From positions 372,001 to 436,000 of the forward strand of contig NZ_JAPCZF010000001.1 of the NCBI RefSeq assembly GCF_025938095.1: a stretch of 64,000 nucleotides of DNA, read 5' to 3'. Both the position numbers and the translations under genes were made by a program. Below are positions 63,924 through 64,000 of the stretch, in pieces. The notes beneath the pieces were generated by a model. The model was not told where the DNA came from and did no database searches. It worked only from the letters and a program-made list of their open reading frames with translations. This stretch comes from Novosphingobium sp. JCM 18896 (GTDB taxonomy: Bacteria > Pseudomonadota > Alphaproteobacteria > Sphingomonadales > Sphingomonadaceae). The stretch's first letter is position 1, and each line of letters starts with the position of its first letter.

Positions 63924-64000
63924 ATCCTCCCCCTTAGGGGGAGGGGGACCGCCGGCGTAGCCGGTGGTGGAGGGGGGTAACCGCTAGCCGGGACACCCCT
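63924..64000. repeat. Palindromic intergenic repeat, copy 3 (cut by window end)
   Basis: ATCCTCCCCC…GGGGAGGGGGACCGCCGGC-gta-GCCGGTGGTGGAGGGG matches the left arm of the copy at 58688-58814, and the start of the right arm (GACACCCCT) is visible at the edge. The element continues past the window. Confidence 0.8.

Overview
The window is GC-rich alphaproteobacterial chromosome, most probably from a sphingomonad (Sphingomonadaceae, Novosphingobium-like). The grounds are the number of TonB-dependent receptors, the tRNA-Phe/yacG/RNase E-G-like/maf/infA block, hisG-hisD-nusB near thiL and hppA, an NrsF-type anti-sigma and ALAS-type haem synthesis. The genus is an inference; no rRNA is present. Coding density is high, with many 1-4 base start/stop overlaps.

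Layout. 1-6.1 kb: a catabolic cluster with a Rieske oxygenase alpha subunit (cut by the left edge), a TonB receptor, an SDR and three SnoaL-like domains, two of them fused in one frame. 6.3-9.7 kb: a siderophore-type TonB receptor and a PepSY membrane protein (iron uptake). 9.7-24 kb: a stress/redox island with two ECF sigma factors, two cupin-type anti-sigma factors, a fasciclin protein, a cytochrome b plus molybdopterin oxidoreductase, and a + strand operon of DUF3034 protein, exported truncated haemoglobin, cytochrome c, 5-aminolevulinate synthase and a dicarboxylate symporter. An HD-GYP protein, a GST and a TonB receptor follow. 24-28 kb: a divergent bufferin (copper-binding RiPP) locus with SigF and NrsF. 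28-34 kb: a hybrid histidine kinase, an enoyl-CoA hydratase and rpoD. 34-38 kb: housekeeping genes and tRNA-Phe. 38-47 kb: a TonB receptor with a Gly/Met-rich insert, a lone flagellin, uvrC, a polysaccharide deacetylase and a Kef-type antiporter. 47-49 kb: an ECF41-type sigma with its CMD partner. 49-64 kb: an acetyltransferase, hppA, a desaturase, thiL, DUF559, nusB-hisD-hisG, DUF2332, LtrA, pirin, NUDIX, bolA, a J-domain protein and a secreted beta-helix-like protein.

The main result is promoter-level wiring. The motif TGCATCC-N17-CGTA occurs five times with identical spacing, each time upstream of and facing a gene: sigma 1, the fasciclin/cytochrome b/Mo-oxidoreductase operon, sigma 2, the HD-GYP gene and the TonB receptor beside the bufferin genes. 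A sixth, two-mismatch copy precedes the haemoglobin/cytochrome c/ALAS operon. This defines a putative ECF regulon centred on envelope redox and haem proteins. Independently, both arms of the bufferin locus start with GTAACC-N16-CGAA on opposite strands, and the CMD/ECF41 pair starts with TGTCACA-N16-CGTC. Three ECF regulons can therefore be read directly from the DNA.

Several intergenic gaps hold roughly 130-230 bp palindromic repeats, typical of REP/MITE-like elements. No CRISPR array, prophage, IS transposase or rRNA was seen.
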